Positions 1 through 12,660 of a stretch of DNA of 64,000 bases are shown here, one piece after another. Every line of letters begins with the position of its first letter. Position 1 is the stretch's first letter. Source of the stretch: Larix kaempferi (taxonomy: Eukaryota; Streptophyta; Pinopsida; Pinales; Pinaceae); assembly GCA_027924585.1 (NCBI GenBank), contig BSBM01001441.1, forward strand, positions 1-64,000, read 5' to 3'. The notes beneath the pieces are model-generated. The model saw only the letters and a list, made by a program, of their open reading frames with translations, was not told the origin of the DNA and ran no database searches. Made by a program: the position numbers and the translations under genes.

Positions 1-93
1 TGATCAAATACATTGACATCTTGTCCCGTAAGAGGTACAATAACAAGATGAAATACAATAAGAATAACTTCTGAAGTTGCGCTATTTCCAACA
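1..93 (-). repeat. Partial LTR at the window edge
   Basis: This is the TGTTGG-end of an array-1 LTR, truncated by the window start. It matches the ends of the later LTR copies with a few substitutions. Confidence 0.6.
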
Positions 94-642
94 CACCCTC
101 TCAACAAGGAAGGTATTCTTCGAACACTCTATTCTAATCTTATTCTATATTTGGTCGACCTATGAGGTGATGCTCCACGCAACTAGTACTCCAACACTCC
201 CTCTTGGCCAGCAGTATTATCGTACTGAAACAAATCTCAAACAAATCTCAATATCATCTGTACATCATGGTTATCTCTAACTTCTCTATATCATAGGGAA
301 GGTCTTCCAATACCATCTTCGTCAGTCGAGAAGTGTCAACAAATTAATCTTCGTGCATCTGCTCCAGTCCATCAGGTACCTAGATCATCAACACTCCCTC
401 TTAGGTAGAGAGGTATCATCAGGTCAGAACACATCTTCTTATCATAAGAGGGTCCATTCGCACACACGGATACACTCCACAAAGGAGAACGTTCCACAAA
501 TGAACCATCCACAAATAAGCACGTTCTACAAAGTTACCATCCCACAATGGGACACACTCCACAAAGGAGTACGTTTCACAAACGAACCATCCCACAAAGG
601 GACCATATCATATTTTTAAAGAAAATATCTGATCTACCTGAT
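94..642 (-). repeat. Long internal segment of array 1 with PPT-side sequence
   Basis: This is the only unit whose internal part runs past about 300 bp on the polypurine side. It opens like the others (CCCTCTCAACAAGG) and then carries sequence absent from later units. Positions 470-605 hold imperfect short tandem repeats built on CCACAAAGGAG and GAACCATCC. Three copies of an ACACTCCCTCTT-like word (near 92, 195 and 390) are the complement of GAGGGAGTGT, which resembles polypurine tracts. No domain was seen. It is probably the least-deleted 3' internal region of the parental element in this array. Confidence 0.45.
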
Positions 643-1015
643 CAACTTGGTCATTCTAGATGACAGAGGATTACTTCCTCATGCACTTTATCTGGGGAAG
701 GTGGCAATGATAGAGAAAATATTTGGAAGTCAAGAAGTGAGATGAGGTGATATGAGGGAAAATAGAGGAGAGAACGATGAAAAATTTAGGAGATGTTGAG
801 TCGTTGATCCCATAGTTGCAGTCTACGCAAGGCAATGACAACGAACAACACTCTACACGAGAGAAAATGAAGAAACTCATATTGAATAGTGTTGATGTTG
901 GTTTCGAGCCTTCCTGGTTGAGAATAAGAATTACCACAAGCCTCCTTAAGACTTCTACTCGTTTTTATTGAACATGCACATCAAAATACAAGTTCCTACA
1001 AAACATGCTCGATCC
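643..1015 (-). repeat. X segment copy 1 (PBS-proximal leader of the LTR family)
   Basis: About 373 bp, nearly repeated at 9302-9673. Parts align by eye with array 2, for example GTGTTGATGT followed by an exon-poor leader at 19841-19970, and a block around the words CCCATAGTTGCAGTCTA. On the minus strand it lies just inside the LTR end, so it is most simply the 5' untranslated leader of the same retroelement family. It links the two arrays. Confidence 0.55.
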
Positions 1016-1031
1016 TAATCTATAATAAAAT

Positions 1032-1750
1032 TGAATGATGAAACTAGATCTACTAGCTGGGCATCATTTAAATTAGTGTTTGCAATTGATTATGTATCCT
1101 TAACCTTGTTAATGTTTATAGCCGCATAACCATGATCACTAAAAGAATGTCAAAGTACAGAAAGAAAATGAGTGTGGAGCTCGTTTAACCATGATGATAA
1201 GAACAATCATCTCCCAACGATGGACAAAGCTATTTGTCTCCCCCGAGCTCAGACCTTCCAATAGAGAACGATAGTAGTAGCGCAAACCCAGGAAAACAAG
1301 AGAGAGACTTCTCCAGTAGTGGAGAACAGCAAAAAACCAGTCTCTTAACTACAATCGCGAACCTATCTTGGTTAGAGAGAACATGCTTGAGTGAATGACC
1401 AAATGAGAGGTCGAACTCTCTATTTATACACCTCAAATGGTGACTTTTTCCCTGTCTGGGCCGACCTAACTTTTCGTAACTGGGCCGACCTGACTGGGGC
1501 ATTTCCGCCCATTGTTTGGGGCAAATTGCCCAGTGTTTTGGGGCTTTTAACCCACTAGGCCGACTTGTCTGGGGAGAATACAAAAAATTACATTTAATAA
1601 ATCTTTTTTTTGTCATTTCACCCCAAGGTTTGCATTGATTTTTTCAAGTATTTTAGATGATCAAATATATGGACATGTTGTCCCATAGGAGGTACAATAA
1701 CACGATGAAATACAATAAGAATAACTTCTGAAGCTGCACTATTTCCAACA
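1032..1750 (-). repeat. LTR copy with a large internal deletion
   Basis: It starts TGAATGATG instead of TGCAATGATG and jumps early into the middle of the LTR (CATTTAAATTAGTGTTT), losing roughly 600 bp. It ends at TTTCCAACA. The minus-strand TATA-like box (complement TATTTATA near 1421-1428) is kept. Confidence 0.55.
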
Positions 1751-2052
1751 CTCCCTCTCAACAAGGAAGGTAATCTTCGAACACTGTATTCTAATCTTAT
1801 TCTATCTTTGGTGGACCTATTTGGTGATGACCCACGCAGCTACTACTCCAATACTCACTCTTGGCCATGGAATGCCCCAAGTTGCATTACATGTAATGGC
1901 AACTAAAATTCTCATCAACCCTTCCCATTTTATTTTCTCTTCTTGATAGCCTCATTTGGTAACCTAGTCAATTATTGGAATCCTCAAAAAGACAGTCGAT
2001 GTGCAACATCTTCGTCCTTTTAAAACATGCTCAATCATGATATAGAATACAA

Positions 2053-3388
2053 TGCAATGATGATAGTAGGTCTACCATATAGATGACCAAACCAAAAAAA
2101 AAGTGTACAAAAATAATACTCGTACTTATTAGAAAACAGGAGCCCACGAAGTTGCAGTGATTAAATGCATGTGAAGATTGGTATATCTGCAACACATATG
2201 TTACAAATTCTACTCCATTTTAGACGGTATTGTGATGCAATCTCTTAGAGAAATGCAACAAACATGGAATTGCATGGGCAAGAAAAATGAAGTGGTAATT
2301 TAACTATGGCTGTAATAATGAATGTGAGAGTTGATGTGCGTAACTGATGGCGAAGATCTAGAAAATTGATGAAGCCATATGGGGTCATAGTAAGGCAAAT
2401 GCAGAAAGGGAAGAAGTAAAAGGAGGAAGATGTTGAACATCAATTCTTTTCTTGAGGAATCGAGTCATTGACTAGGTTACGAAATGAGGCGACCAAGGAG
2501 GAAAAATAAAATGGGAAGGGTAGATGGGAAGTCCCCCTTGCTGTCCTAACAATATGGCACACAAGAATTAGTGTGGTGCATCATTATACCATAAGGAGAA
2601 ATGAGAGAAAATTCTCACCACTCTTTTTAAAGGTAAAATCAAGAAAAGCTAGAAGAAAGAACGAGAGCAACAAATGAATACGAAAGGGCACCATTTAAAT
2701 TGGTGTTTACAATTGATTAAGTATCATCAACCTTGTTAATGTTTATAGCAACATAACCAGGACCACTAAAAGAATGGCAAAGCATAGAAACAAAATGAGT
2801 GTGGAGCTCGTTTAACCATGATGATAAAAACAATCATCTCCCAACCATAGACAAGACTATTTGTCTCCCCCGAGCTCAGACCTTCCAATAGAGAACGATG
2901 TACATCTAGATAGTAGTAACGCAAACCCAAGAAAACAAGTCAGAAACTTCTCCAATAGTGGAGAACCCCAAAAAATCAGTCTCTTAACTGCAGTAGCGAA
3001 CCTCTCTTGGCTAGAGCGAACTTGCTTGAGTGAACGACCAAATGAGAGGAGAAACACTCTATTTATAGACAACAAAAGGTGATTGTTTCCCTGGTTGAGC
3101 CGACCTAACTTTCCCTAACTGGGCAGACCGGACTGGGGCATTTATGCCCATTGTTTTGGGCAAATTGCCCACTGTTTTGGGGCAGTTTACCCACTGAGCC
3201 GACTTGTCTTGGGGGAATACAAAAAATTACATTTAATGAATCTTTTCTTTGTGATTTCACCGCAAGGTTTACATTGATTTTTTCAAGTGTTTTACATGAT
3301 CAAATATATTGACATCTTGTCCCATAGGAGGTACAATAACAAGATGAAATAAATAAGAATAACCTCTGAAGTTGCACTATTTCCAACA
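2053..3388 (-). repeat. Full-length LTR copy
   Basis: 1336 bp between TGCAATGATG and TTCCAACA on the plus strand. On the minus strand this is TGTTGG...TGCA. The complement of TATAAATAG is present near 3058-3067. A 72-residue minus-strand frame (2857-3075) recurs in sister copies but spans the TATA region and matches no known domain, so it is treated as non-coding. Confidence 0.65.
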
Positions 3389-3690
3389 CTCCCTCTCAAC
3401 AAGGATGGTATTCTTCGAACACTGTATTCTAATCTTATTCTATCTTTGGTCAACCTATGAGGTGATGCCCCACGCAGCTACTACTCTAACACTCACTCTC
3501 GGCCATGGAATGCCCCAAGTTGCATTACATGTAATGGAAACTAAACTTCTCATCAACCCTTCCCATTTTATTTTCTCTTCTTGGTAGTCTCATTTGGTAA
3601 CCTAGTCAATTACTGGATTCCTCAAGAAGACAGTTGATGTGCAGTATCTTCGTCCTTTTAAAACATACTCAATCTTGATATAGAATACAA

Positions 3691-5027
3691 TGCAATGATG
3701 ACAGTAGGTCTACCATATAGATGCCCAAACCACAAATAAGGTGTACAAAAATAATACTCGTACTTATTAGAATACAGGAGTCTACGAAGTTGCAACGAAC
3801 AATCGCATGAGAAGATTGGTATATCTGCAACACAGATGTTACAAATTCTACTCCATCGTGGATGGTATTGTGATGCAATCTCTTAGAGAAATGCAACATA
3901 CATGGAATTGCATGGGGAAGAAAAATGAAGTGGTAGTTTAACTAGGGCTTTAATAACAAATGTGAGAGTTGATGTGTGGCATTGATGGCGAAGATCTAGA
4001 AAATGTTTGAAGCCATATGGGGTCATAGTAAGGCAAATGCAGGAAGGGAAGAAGTAAAAAGAGGAAGATGTTGCACATAAATTCTCTTCTTGAGGAATCC
4101 AGTCATTGACGAGGTTACGAAATGAGGCTACCAAGAAGGAAAAATAAAATGGGAAGGATTGATGGGAAGTCCCCCATGTTGTCCTAACAATATGGCACAC
4201 AAGAATTAGTGTGGTGCATCATTCCAGCATAAGGAGAAAGGAGAGAAAGTACTCACCACTCTTTTTAAGGGTAAAATCAAGAAAAGCTAGACGAAAGAAT
4301 GAGAGCAACAAATGAATACGAAAGGGCACCATTTAAATTGGTGTTTACAATTGATTAAATATCATTGACCTTGTTAATGTTTATAGCAGCATAACCAGGA
4401 TCACTAAAAGAATGGCAAAGCACAGAAACAAAATGAGTGTGGAGCTCGTTTAACCATGATGATAAAAACAATCATCTCCCAAGCATAGACAAAGCTATTT
4501 GTCTCCCCCGAGCTTAGACCTTCCAATAGAGAATGATGTATATCCAGATAGTAGTATCGCAAACCCAAGAAAATTAGAGAGAAACTTCTCCAACAGCGGA
4601 GAACCCAAAAAAATCAGTCTTTTAACTGCAGTAGAGAACTTGTCTTGGCTAGAGCGAACTTGCTTGAGTGAATGACCAATTGAGAGGTTGAACTCTTTAT
4701 TTATACTCGTCAAACGGTGACTTTTTCCTTGACTGGGCCGACCTTACTTTCCCTAACTGGGTCGACTTGACTGGGGCATTTTTGCCCAATTTTTGGGGCA
4801 AATTGCCCACAATTTTGGGGCAGTTTACCCACTGGGACGACTTGTCTTGGGGGAATACAAAAAATTACATTTAAAAAATCTTTTCTTTGTGATTTCACCC
4901 CAAGGTTTACATTGATTCTTTGAAGTGTTTTACATGATCAAATACATTGACATCTTGTACCATAGGAGGTACAATAACAAGATGAAATACAATAAGAATA
5001 ACCTTTGAAGTTTCACTATTTCTATCA
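3691..5027 (-). repeat. Full-length LTR copy
   Basis: 1337 bp, with the same borders as its neighbours apart from a TTTCTATCA end. The internal segment before it (3389-3690) holds the polypurine-side and degenerate primer-side sequence. Confidence 0.65.
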
Positions 5028-5329
5028 CTCCCTCTCAACAAGGAAGGTATTCTTCGAACACTGTATTCTAATCTTATTCTATCTTTGGTCGACCTATGAG
5101 GTGATGCCCCACGTAGATACTGCTCCAACACTCCTTCTTGGCCATTGAATGCCCCAAGTTGCATCACATGTAATGACAACTAAACTTCCCATCAACCCTT
5201 GCCATTTTATTTTCTCTTCTTGGCAGCCTCATTTGGTAACCTAGTCAGTTACTGGATTCCTCAAGAAGAGAGTTAATGTGCAACATCTTCGCCCTTTTAA
5301 AACATACTCAATCATGATATAGAATACAT

Positions 5330-6666
5330 TGCAATGATGATAGTAGGCCTACCATATAGATAACCAAACAAAAAAAAAGGTGTTCAAAAATAATACTCGT
5401 ACTTATTAGAATACAGGAGCCCATTAAGTTGCAGTGAACAAATGCATGTGAAGATTGGTATATCTGAAACACATATGTTACAAATTCTACTCCATCGTGG
5501 ATGGTATTTTGATGCAATCTCTTAGAGAAATGCAACAAACATGGAATTGCATGGGCAAGAAAAATGAAGTGGTAGTTTAACTAGGGCTGTAATAACGAAT
5601 GTGAGGGTTGATGTGCAGCACTGATGGCGAAGATCTAGAAAATTCATGAAGCCATTTGGGGTCATAGTAAGGCAAATGTAGGAAGGGAAGAAGTAAAGGG
5701 AGGAATATGTTGCACATCAATTCTCTTGTTGGGAAATCCAGTCATTGACTAGGTTTCCAAATGAGGCTATCAAGAAGGGAAAATAAAATGGAAAGGGTTG
5801 ATGGGAAGCCCCCCTTGCTGTCCTGACAATATGGCACACAAGAATTAGTGTGGTGCATCATTCCAGCATAAGGAGAAAGGAGAGAAAGTACTCACGACTC
5901 TTTTTAAGGGTAAAATCAAGAAAAGCTAGACGAAAGAATGAGAGCAACAAATGAATACGAAAGGGCACCATTTAAATTGGTGTTTACAATTGATCAAGTA
6001 TCATTGACCTTGTTAATGTTTATAGCAGCAAAACCAGGATCACTAAAAGAATGGCAAAGCACAGAAAGAAAATGAGTGTGGAGCTCGTTTAACCATGATG
6101 ATAAAAACAATCATCTCCCAACCATAGACAAAGCTAATTGTCTCCCCCGAGCTCAAACCTTCCAATAGAGAACGATGTACATCCAGATAGTAGTAGCGCA
6201 AACCCAAGAAAATAAGAGGGAAATTTCTCCAATAGTGGAGAACCGAAAAAAATCAGTCTCTTAACTGCAGTAGAGAACCTGTCTTGGCTAGAGCGAACTT
6301 GCTTGAGTGAATGACCAATTGAGAGGTCGAACTCTCTATTTATACACATCAAACGGTGACTTTTTCCCTTACCTGGCCGACCTAAGTTTCCCTAACTTGG
6401 TCAACTAGACTAGGGCATTTTTGCCCATTTTTTGGGGCAAATTGCCCACTATTTTGGGGCAGTTTACCCACTGGGCCGACTTGTCTTGGGGGAATACAAA
6501 AAATTACATTTAATAAATATTTTCTTTGTGATTTCACCCCAAGGTTTACATTGATTCTTTCAAGTGTTTTACATGATCAAATACATTGACATCTTGTCCT
6601 ATAGGAGGTACAATAAGAAGATGCAATACAATAAGAATAACTTCTGAAGTTGCACTATTTCCATCA
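5330..6666 (-). repeat. Full-length LTR copy
   Basis: 1337 bp, the same length as the previous copy to within a base, ending TTTCCATCA. The TATA-like box complement lies near 6337-6344. The equal length of three consecutive copies argues for recent unequal exchange rather than independent insertions. Confidence 0.65.
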
Positions 6667-6968
6667 CTCCCTCTCAACAAGGAAGGTATTCTTCAAACAC
6701 TGTATTCTAATCTTATTCTATCTTTGGTCGACCTATGAGGTGATGACCCACGCAGATACTGCTCCAACACTCCCTCTTGGCCATGGAATGCCCCAGGTTG
6801 CATTACATGTAATGACAACTAAACTTCCCACCAACCCTTACCATTTTATTTTCTTTTCTTGGTAGCCGCGTTTGGTAACCTAGTCAATTACTGGATTTTT
6901 CAAGAAGAGAGTTGATGTGCAACATCTTCGTCCTTTTAAAACATGCTCAATCATGATATAGAATACAA

Positions 6969-8131
6969 TGCAATGATGATAGTAGGTCTACCATATAGAT
7001 GACCAAACCAAAAAAAAGGTGTACAAAAATAATACTCGTACTTATTAAAATACAGGAGCCCATGAAGTTGCAGCGAAGAAATGCATGTGAAGATTGGTAT
7101 ATCTGCAAGACAGATGTTACAAATTCTACTCCATTGTGGATGGTATTTTGATGCAATCTGTTAGAGAAAGGCAACACACATGGAATTGCATGGGCAAGAA
7201 AAATGAAGTGGTAATTTAACTAGGGTTGTAATAACGAATGTGAGAGTTGATGTGCGGCACTGATGGAGAATATCTAGAAAATTCATGAAGCCATAAGGGG
7301 TCATAGTAATTCAAATGCAGGAATGGAAGAAGTAAACAGAGGAAGATGTTGCACATCAATTCTCTTCTTGAGGAATCCAATCATTGACTAGGTTACCAAA
7401 TGAGGCTATCAAGAAGAGAAAATAAAATGGGAATGGTTGATGGGAAGCCCTCCTTGCTGTCCTAACAATATGGCACACAAGAATTAGTGTGGTGCATCAT
7501 TCCACCATAAGGAGAAAGGAGAGAAAGTACTCACGACTCTTTTTAAGGGTAAAATCAAGAAAAGCTAGAAGAAAGAATAAGAGCAACAAATAAATACGAA
7601 AGGGCACCATTTAAATTGGTGTTTACAATTGATTAAGTATCGTCGACCTTGTTAATGTTTATAGCAGCATAACCAGGATCACTAAAAGAATGGCAAAGAA
7701 CAGAAACAAAATGAGTGTGGAGCTCGTTTCACCATGATGATAAGAACAATAATCACCCAACGATAGACAAAGCTATTTGTCTCCCCCGAGCTCAGACCCT
7801 CCAATAGAAAACGATAGTAGTAGCGCAAACCCAGGAAAACAAGAGAGAAACTTCTCCAGTAGTAGCCGACCTGACTGGGGTATTTCCGCCCAATGTTTGG
7901 GGGAAATTGCCCACTTTTTGGGGGCAGTTTACCCACTGGGCCGACTTGTCTGGGTAGAATACAAAAAATTTCATTTAATAAATCTTTTCTTTGTAATATC
8001 ACCGCAAGGTTTACATTGGTTTTTTCGAGTGTTTTACATGATCAAATAGATTGACATCTTGTCCCATAGGAGGTACAATAACAAGATAAAATACAATAAG
8101 AATAACTTCTGAAGTTGCACTATTTGCAATA
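6969..8131 (-). repeat. LTR copy with a deletion near 7861
   Basis: About 1163 bp. Relative to its sisters it lacks roughly 175 bp after TTCTCCAGTAGT, which is joined directly to the CCGACCTGACTGGGG tract. The deletion removes the TATA-like box. Confidence 0.6.
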
Positions 8132-8420
8132 CTCCTTCTCAACAAGGAAGGTATTCTTTGAACACTGTATTCTAATCTTATTCTATCTTTGGTCGACCTA
8201 TGAGGTGATTCCCCATGCAGATACTGCTCCAACACTCCCTCTTGGCCATGGAATGCCCCAGGCTGCATTACATGTAATGACAACTAAACTTCCCATTTTA
8301 TTTTCTCTTCTTGGTAGCCTCATTTGGTAACCTAGTCAATTACTGGATTCCTCAAGAAGAGAGTTAATGTGCAACATCTTCGCCCTTTTAAAACATACTC
8401 AATCATGATATAGAATACAT

Positions 8421-9301
8421 TGCAATGATGATAGTAGGTCTACCATATAGATAACCAAACAAAAAAAAAGGTGTACAAAAATAATACTCGTACTTATTAG
8501 AATACAGGAGTCCACGATGTTGCAGCGAACAATTGCATGGGAATATTGGTATATCTGCAATATAGATGTTACAAATTCTACTCCACTGTAGATGGTATTG
8601 TGATGCAATCTGTTAGAGAAATGCAACAAACAGGGAATTGCATGGGCAGGAAAAATGAAGCGGTAGTTTAACTAGGGTTGTAATAACAAATGTGAGAGTT
8701 GATGTGCGGCACTGATAGCGAAAATCTATAAAATTTATGAAGCCATATGGGGTCATACCAAGGCAAATGCAAGAAGGGAAGAAGTAAAAGGAAGAATATG
8801 TTGTACATCAACTCTCTTCTTGAGGAGTCCAGTCATTGACTAGGTTACCAAATGAGGCTACCAAAAAGAAAAAAGAAAATGGGAAGGGTTGATGGGAAGT
8901 CCCCCCTTGCTGTCCTAACAATATGGCACACAAGAATTAGTGTGGTGCATCATTCTGCCATAAGGAGAAAGGAGAGAAAGTACTCACCACTCTTTTTTAG
9001 GGTAAAATCAATAAAAACTAGAAGAAAGAATGAGAGCAACAAATGAATAAGGGACCATTTAAATTAGTGTTTAGAATTGATTAAGTATCATTGACCTTGT
9101 TAATGTTTATAGCAGCATAACCAGGATCACTATAAGAATGGCAAAGCACAGAAATAAAATGAGTGTGGAGCTCATTTAACCACGATGATAAGAACAATCA
9201 CCTCCCAACCATAGACAAAGCTATTTGTCTCCCCCGAGCTCAGATTTTCCAATAGAGAAAGATGTACATCCAGAGAGTAGTGGCGCAAACCCAGAGGATT
9301 A
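8421..9301 (-). repeat. Truncated LTR copy fused to X segment
   Basis: It starts normally at TGCAATGATG, but after GCGCAAACCCAG it breaks into the second copy of the X leader segment. LTR and leader are joined in a non-canonical order here, which points to recombination. Confidence 0.55.
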
Positions 9302-9673
9302 CAACTTGGTCATTCTAGACGACAGAGGATTACTTCCTCATGCACTTTATGTGGGGAAGGTGGCAATGATAGAGAAAATATTTGGAAGTCAAGAAGTGAG
9401 ATGAGGTGATATGAGGGAAAATAGAGGAGAGAAAGATGAAAAATTTAGGAGATGTTGAGTCATTGATCCCATAGTTGCAGTCTATGCGAGGCAATGACAA
9501 CGAACTCCACCCTACACGAGAGAAAATGAGGAAACTCACCTTGAATAGTGTTGATGTTGGTTTCGAGACCTCCTGGTTGAGGATAAGAATTACCACAAGC
9601 CTCCTTAAGACTTCTACTCGTCTTTATTGAACATGCACATCAAAATACAAGTTCCTACAAAACATGCTTGATG
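9302..9673 (-). repeat. X segment copy 2
   Basis: About 372 bp, closely similar to 643-1015 with scattered substitutions. It breaks at AACATGCTTGAT into the internal part of the next unit (GAGGCGATGACCC). Confidence 0.6.
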
Positions 9674-9916
9674 AGGCGACATATGAGGCGATGACCCACG
9701 TAGCTACTACTCCAACACTCACTCTTGGCCATGGAATGCCCCAAGTTGCATTACATGTAATGGCAACTAAACTTCCCATCAACCCTTTCCATTTTATTTT
9801 CTCTTCTTGGTAGCCTCATTTGGTAACCTAGTCGATTATTGGATTCCTGAAGAAGAGAGTTGATGTGCAACATCTTCGTCCTTTTAAAATATGCTCAATC
9901 ATGTTATAGAATAGAA

Positions 9917-10880
9917 TGCAATGATGATCATAGGTCTACCATTTAGATGACCAAACCAAAAAAAAGGTGTACAAAAATAATACTCACTCTTATTAGAATA
10001 CAAGAGCCCACGAAGTTGCAGTGAATAAATGCATGAGAAGATAGGCATATCTGCAACACATATGTTACAAATTCTACTCCATTGTGGACGGTATTGTGAT
10101 GCAATCTCTTAGAGAAATGCAACAAACATGGAATTGCATGGGCAAGAAAAATGAAGTGGTAATTTAACTACGGCTGAAATAATGAATGTGAGAGTTGATG
10201 TGCGTAATTGATGGCGAAGATCTAGAAAATTGATGAAGCCATATGGGGTCATAGTAAGGCAAATGCAGGAAGGGAAGAAGTAAAAGGAGGAAGATGTTGC
10301 ACATCAATTCTTTTCTTGAGGAATCGAGTCATTGACTAGGTTACGAAATGAGGCTACCAAGGAGGAAAAATAAAATGGGAAGGGTTGATGGGAAGTCCCC
10401 CTTGCTGTCCTAACAATATGTCACACAAGAATTAGTGTGGTGCATCATTATACCTTCAGGAGAAATGAGATAAAATACTCACCACTCTTTTTCAGGTTAA
10501 AATCAAGAAAAGCTAGAAGAAAGAATGAGAGCAACAAATTAATACGAAAGGGCACCATTTAAATTGGTGTTTACAATTGATTAAGTATCATCGACCTTGT
10601 TAATGTTCATAGGAGCATAACCAGGATCACTAAAAGAATGGCAAAGCACAGAAACAAAATGAGTGTGGAGCTCGTTTAACCATGATGATAAGAACAATCA
10701 TCTCCCAACCATAGACAAAGCTATTTGTCTCCCCCGAGCTCAGACCTTCTAATAGAGAACGATGTACATCCAGATAGTAGTAGCGCAAACCCAAGAAAAC
10801 AAGTCAGAAACTTCTCCAATAGTGGAGAACCCCAAAAAACCAGTCTCTTAACTGTAGTAGCGAACCTCTCTTGGTTAGAG
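9917..10880 (-). repeat. Last LTR copy, interrupted by a copia element
   Basis: It follows its sisters up to CCTCTCTTGGTTAGAG and stops abruptly at 10880, where a plus-strand copia LTR begins. The missing end of this LTR does not reappear after the copia element at 14823, so the insertion was accompanied or followed by loss of the flank. Confidence 0.6.
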
Positions 10881-10884
10881 TTCC

Positions 10885-11601
10885 TGACATGTCAACCATG
10901 TTTATATTTACGAAAATATTATTTATCTCTTTTTCTTCCAAGTGAATAAAAATGGTTATAATTATTAAATAAGTGAGAAATACTTAAACATGGAAAACAA
11001 AGGGTGACAGGTACTTCTGCATAGGCTAAGTGTTTGGCATGCAGGTGTCATCCAGGAGACCTCTCAAACTTAGGAGTTTCACTTTAGTTAAGTGAATTAT
11101 TAAAGTGAATGTTATTTTGTAATTACTTTATGTAAAGTGAGGGCCCATGGTATTTGGTGGTCCGTGGTATTGGCCCCAAGTATTTGGATATTGTAATAGT
11201 ATAAGAGGCAACCTAAGTGAGAGGAAGGAGAGAGAACAAAGACAATAGTCACACAGTAGTTGGAGGACATTCAATGAAGTGTGCTGGGCAAGGTTTGAGG
11301 CTTGGATGAAGGGGCAGTGAGAGTTAGTAATCAGCAAGATCGAAGGACTGATCTTGAGGTTTGATAGCTTTTGTCATTGTATTTTCCTCAGTGGGCCATT
11401 TTCCTAGGGAGAGAGCACGAGGGTTCTGTTGGTTGGTTTTTCCCCAGCTGGGGGTTTCCAGGGTAAATCCATTGTTAAATGTGTGATTGGTTTCTTGAGT
11501 TTCTCCATTGCATTTTTGTTGTAGATCTAGTGTATTTTTCAATAATACTTGTGTAGATTTTTCGAGCTGATAAATTGGGTCTAGATCTAAGAAAATCAAC
11601 A
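10885..11601 (+). repeat. 5' LTR of a plus-strand Ty1/copia element
   Basis: About 717 bp, from TGACATG to TCAACA, directly followed by a primer-binding site. The last bases (GGGTCTAGATCTA then AAAATCAACA) recur at 14799-14822, which identifies the 3' end of the element. The start is placed at the first TG after the break in array 1. It could lie a few bases earlier. Confidence 0.65.
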
Positions 11602-11614
11602 TGGTATTAGAGCC
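11602..11614 (+). other. Primer-binding site of the copia element
   Basis: TGGTATTAGAGCC directly abuts the LTR end. It matches the plant consensus complementary to the 3' end of initiator tRNA-Met (TGGTATCAGAGC) with one change (C to T). Confidence 0.8.
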
Positions 11615-12660
11615 AGCTTCGGTTTGAAGTAAATCACATTTGATGGGTTGGCAAGATTTACGAGAGGAAGAAAAAAATTAGAGAAGTACTATACGAACAC
11701 GGTACAGGTCGTACGAATGCTGTATCATTGTACGATTGAGTGGATTAGCTGGGGGACAAGTCGTGGTATCTTTTGAGGCAGAGTTGCATGATCTGGGTGC
11801 AAGCGGAAGTCGTGGCCGTGGTCTCGATTGGACTGGAGATCCATGGGGAAGGGGTCGAGAGGCCATTGGATCGGGCTCGCAGGGAGATCGCTGGAGATCG
11901 TGGAGCTGTTGGCGCCAGACCTAAGGTTTAGTCTTGGCTACTCGAAAGGAGGAAATTGGGTTCTGTAAGTTGCGTAGAGGCAACACGAACTAGCAACAGA
12001 CTGTGTAGGCACCACCAGTGGCTGTCAAGAGGGTAGTAGCTGCGTGAAAGTCATGTCGGGAGGCTGTTGAGACAGTGACGCAACCAATATATTAGGGGAC
12101 ATCTCGGAGCTAGGGGAGCCAAAGCTAGATCGGGTTGCAGACAAGCCGCGAGATGGATGTGGATGCTAGGTAACCAGTAGAGTGATGCATGTGGGTGAAG
12201 GAACCAGAAGCACAGACTGACAGCCAAGTAGCCGAGAACAATTGCAAAGGTGCGATAGAATGCAGGAAGATTGTGGACTTAGCTTGCAGAAGAGACGGCT
12301 TTGGGAACTAAGTGGAATGGGATTGTTGCATAGCTGTCGACGTGAGCATTGCCAGGCATCCGCCAACTGAGTGGGAAGTGCAGTCGCTATTGTGATGGAT
12401 GAGACAGGCTTAACGTTGAAAGAAAGACATGGCCGTCAGAGAGAAAAAGAAGATGGCTGTAGCAGCCGCTAGTACCTGCTCAACCACCATACTAGCTAGC
12501 CACTAGGGCAGATCTATGCAAGCCATCGAGTGAGTCAACACAGCCACCGGGCAAGCTTGGGCAAAAGTGCCCAGAAAAGCTACGGGAAGGCCTTCGGCAG
12601 GGGGGACAGTAAAATTCAGGGTAGGTATGAAAACTTCAAGCAGCCCCAGGTAGTTTTCTG
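11615..12660 (+). repeat. Degenerate leader/gag region of the copia element
   Basis: About 1.05 kb between the primer-binding site and pol. It is more GC-rich than its surroundings and is broken by stops in every frame. No capsid or CCHC zinc-knuckle motif was found and no aspartic protease motif. The region has either decayed or been partly deleted. Confidence 0.45.

Larger units (their letters stand above)
1..10880 (-). repeat. Tandem array of copia-type LTR units (array 1)
   Basis: The landmark GTCTCCCCCGAGCT recurs at 1236, 2863, 4501, 6140, 7779, 9227 and 10727, so the basic period is about 1.64 kb, with shorter spacing where units carry deletions. Read on the minus strand each unit has an LTR that begins TGTTGG and ends in TGCA, about 1.34 kb long. 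A purine tract (GTTGAGAGGGAG) precedes the LTR start, as expected for a copia polypurine tract, and the LTR carries a TATAAATAG box. LTRs are joined by about 300 bp of internal sequence, so the array is LTR-internal-LTR repeated, as produced by unequal recombination of a short non-autonomous element. No protein domain is recognisable in the units. The array is cut on the right by a plus-strand copia element. The family assignment rests on LTR architecture, not on a search. Confidence 0.72.

Noticed and set aside
2857-6352. Recurring 72-residue minus-strand frames in array 1 (2857-3075, 4495-4713, 6134-6352) as a small gene family
   Set aside because: They recur because the LTR recurs. They overlap the TATA region, other copies are frameshifted or deleted, and no domain is present.
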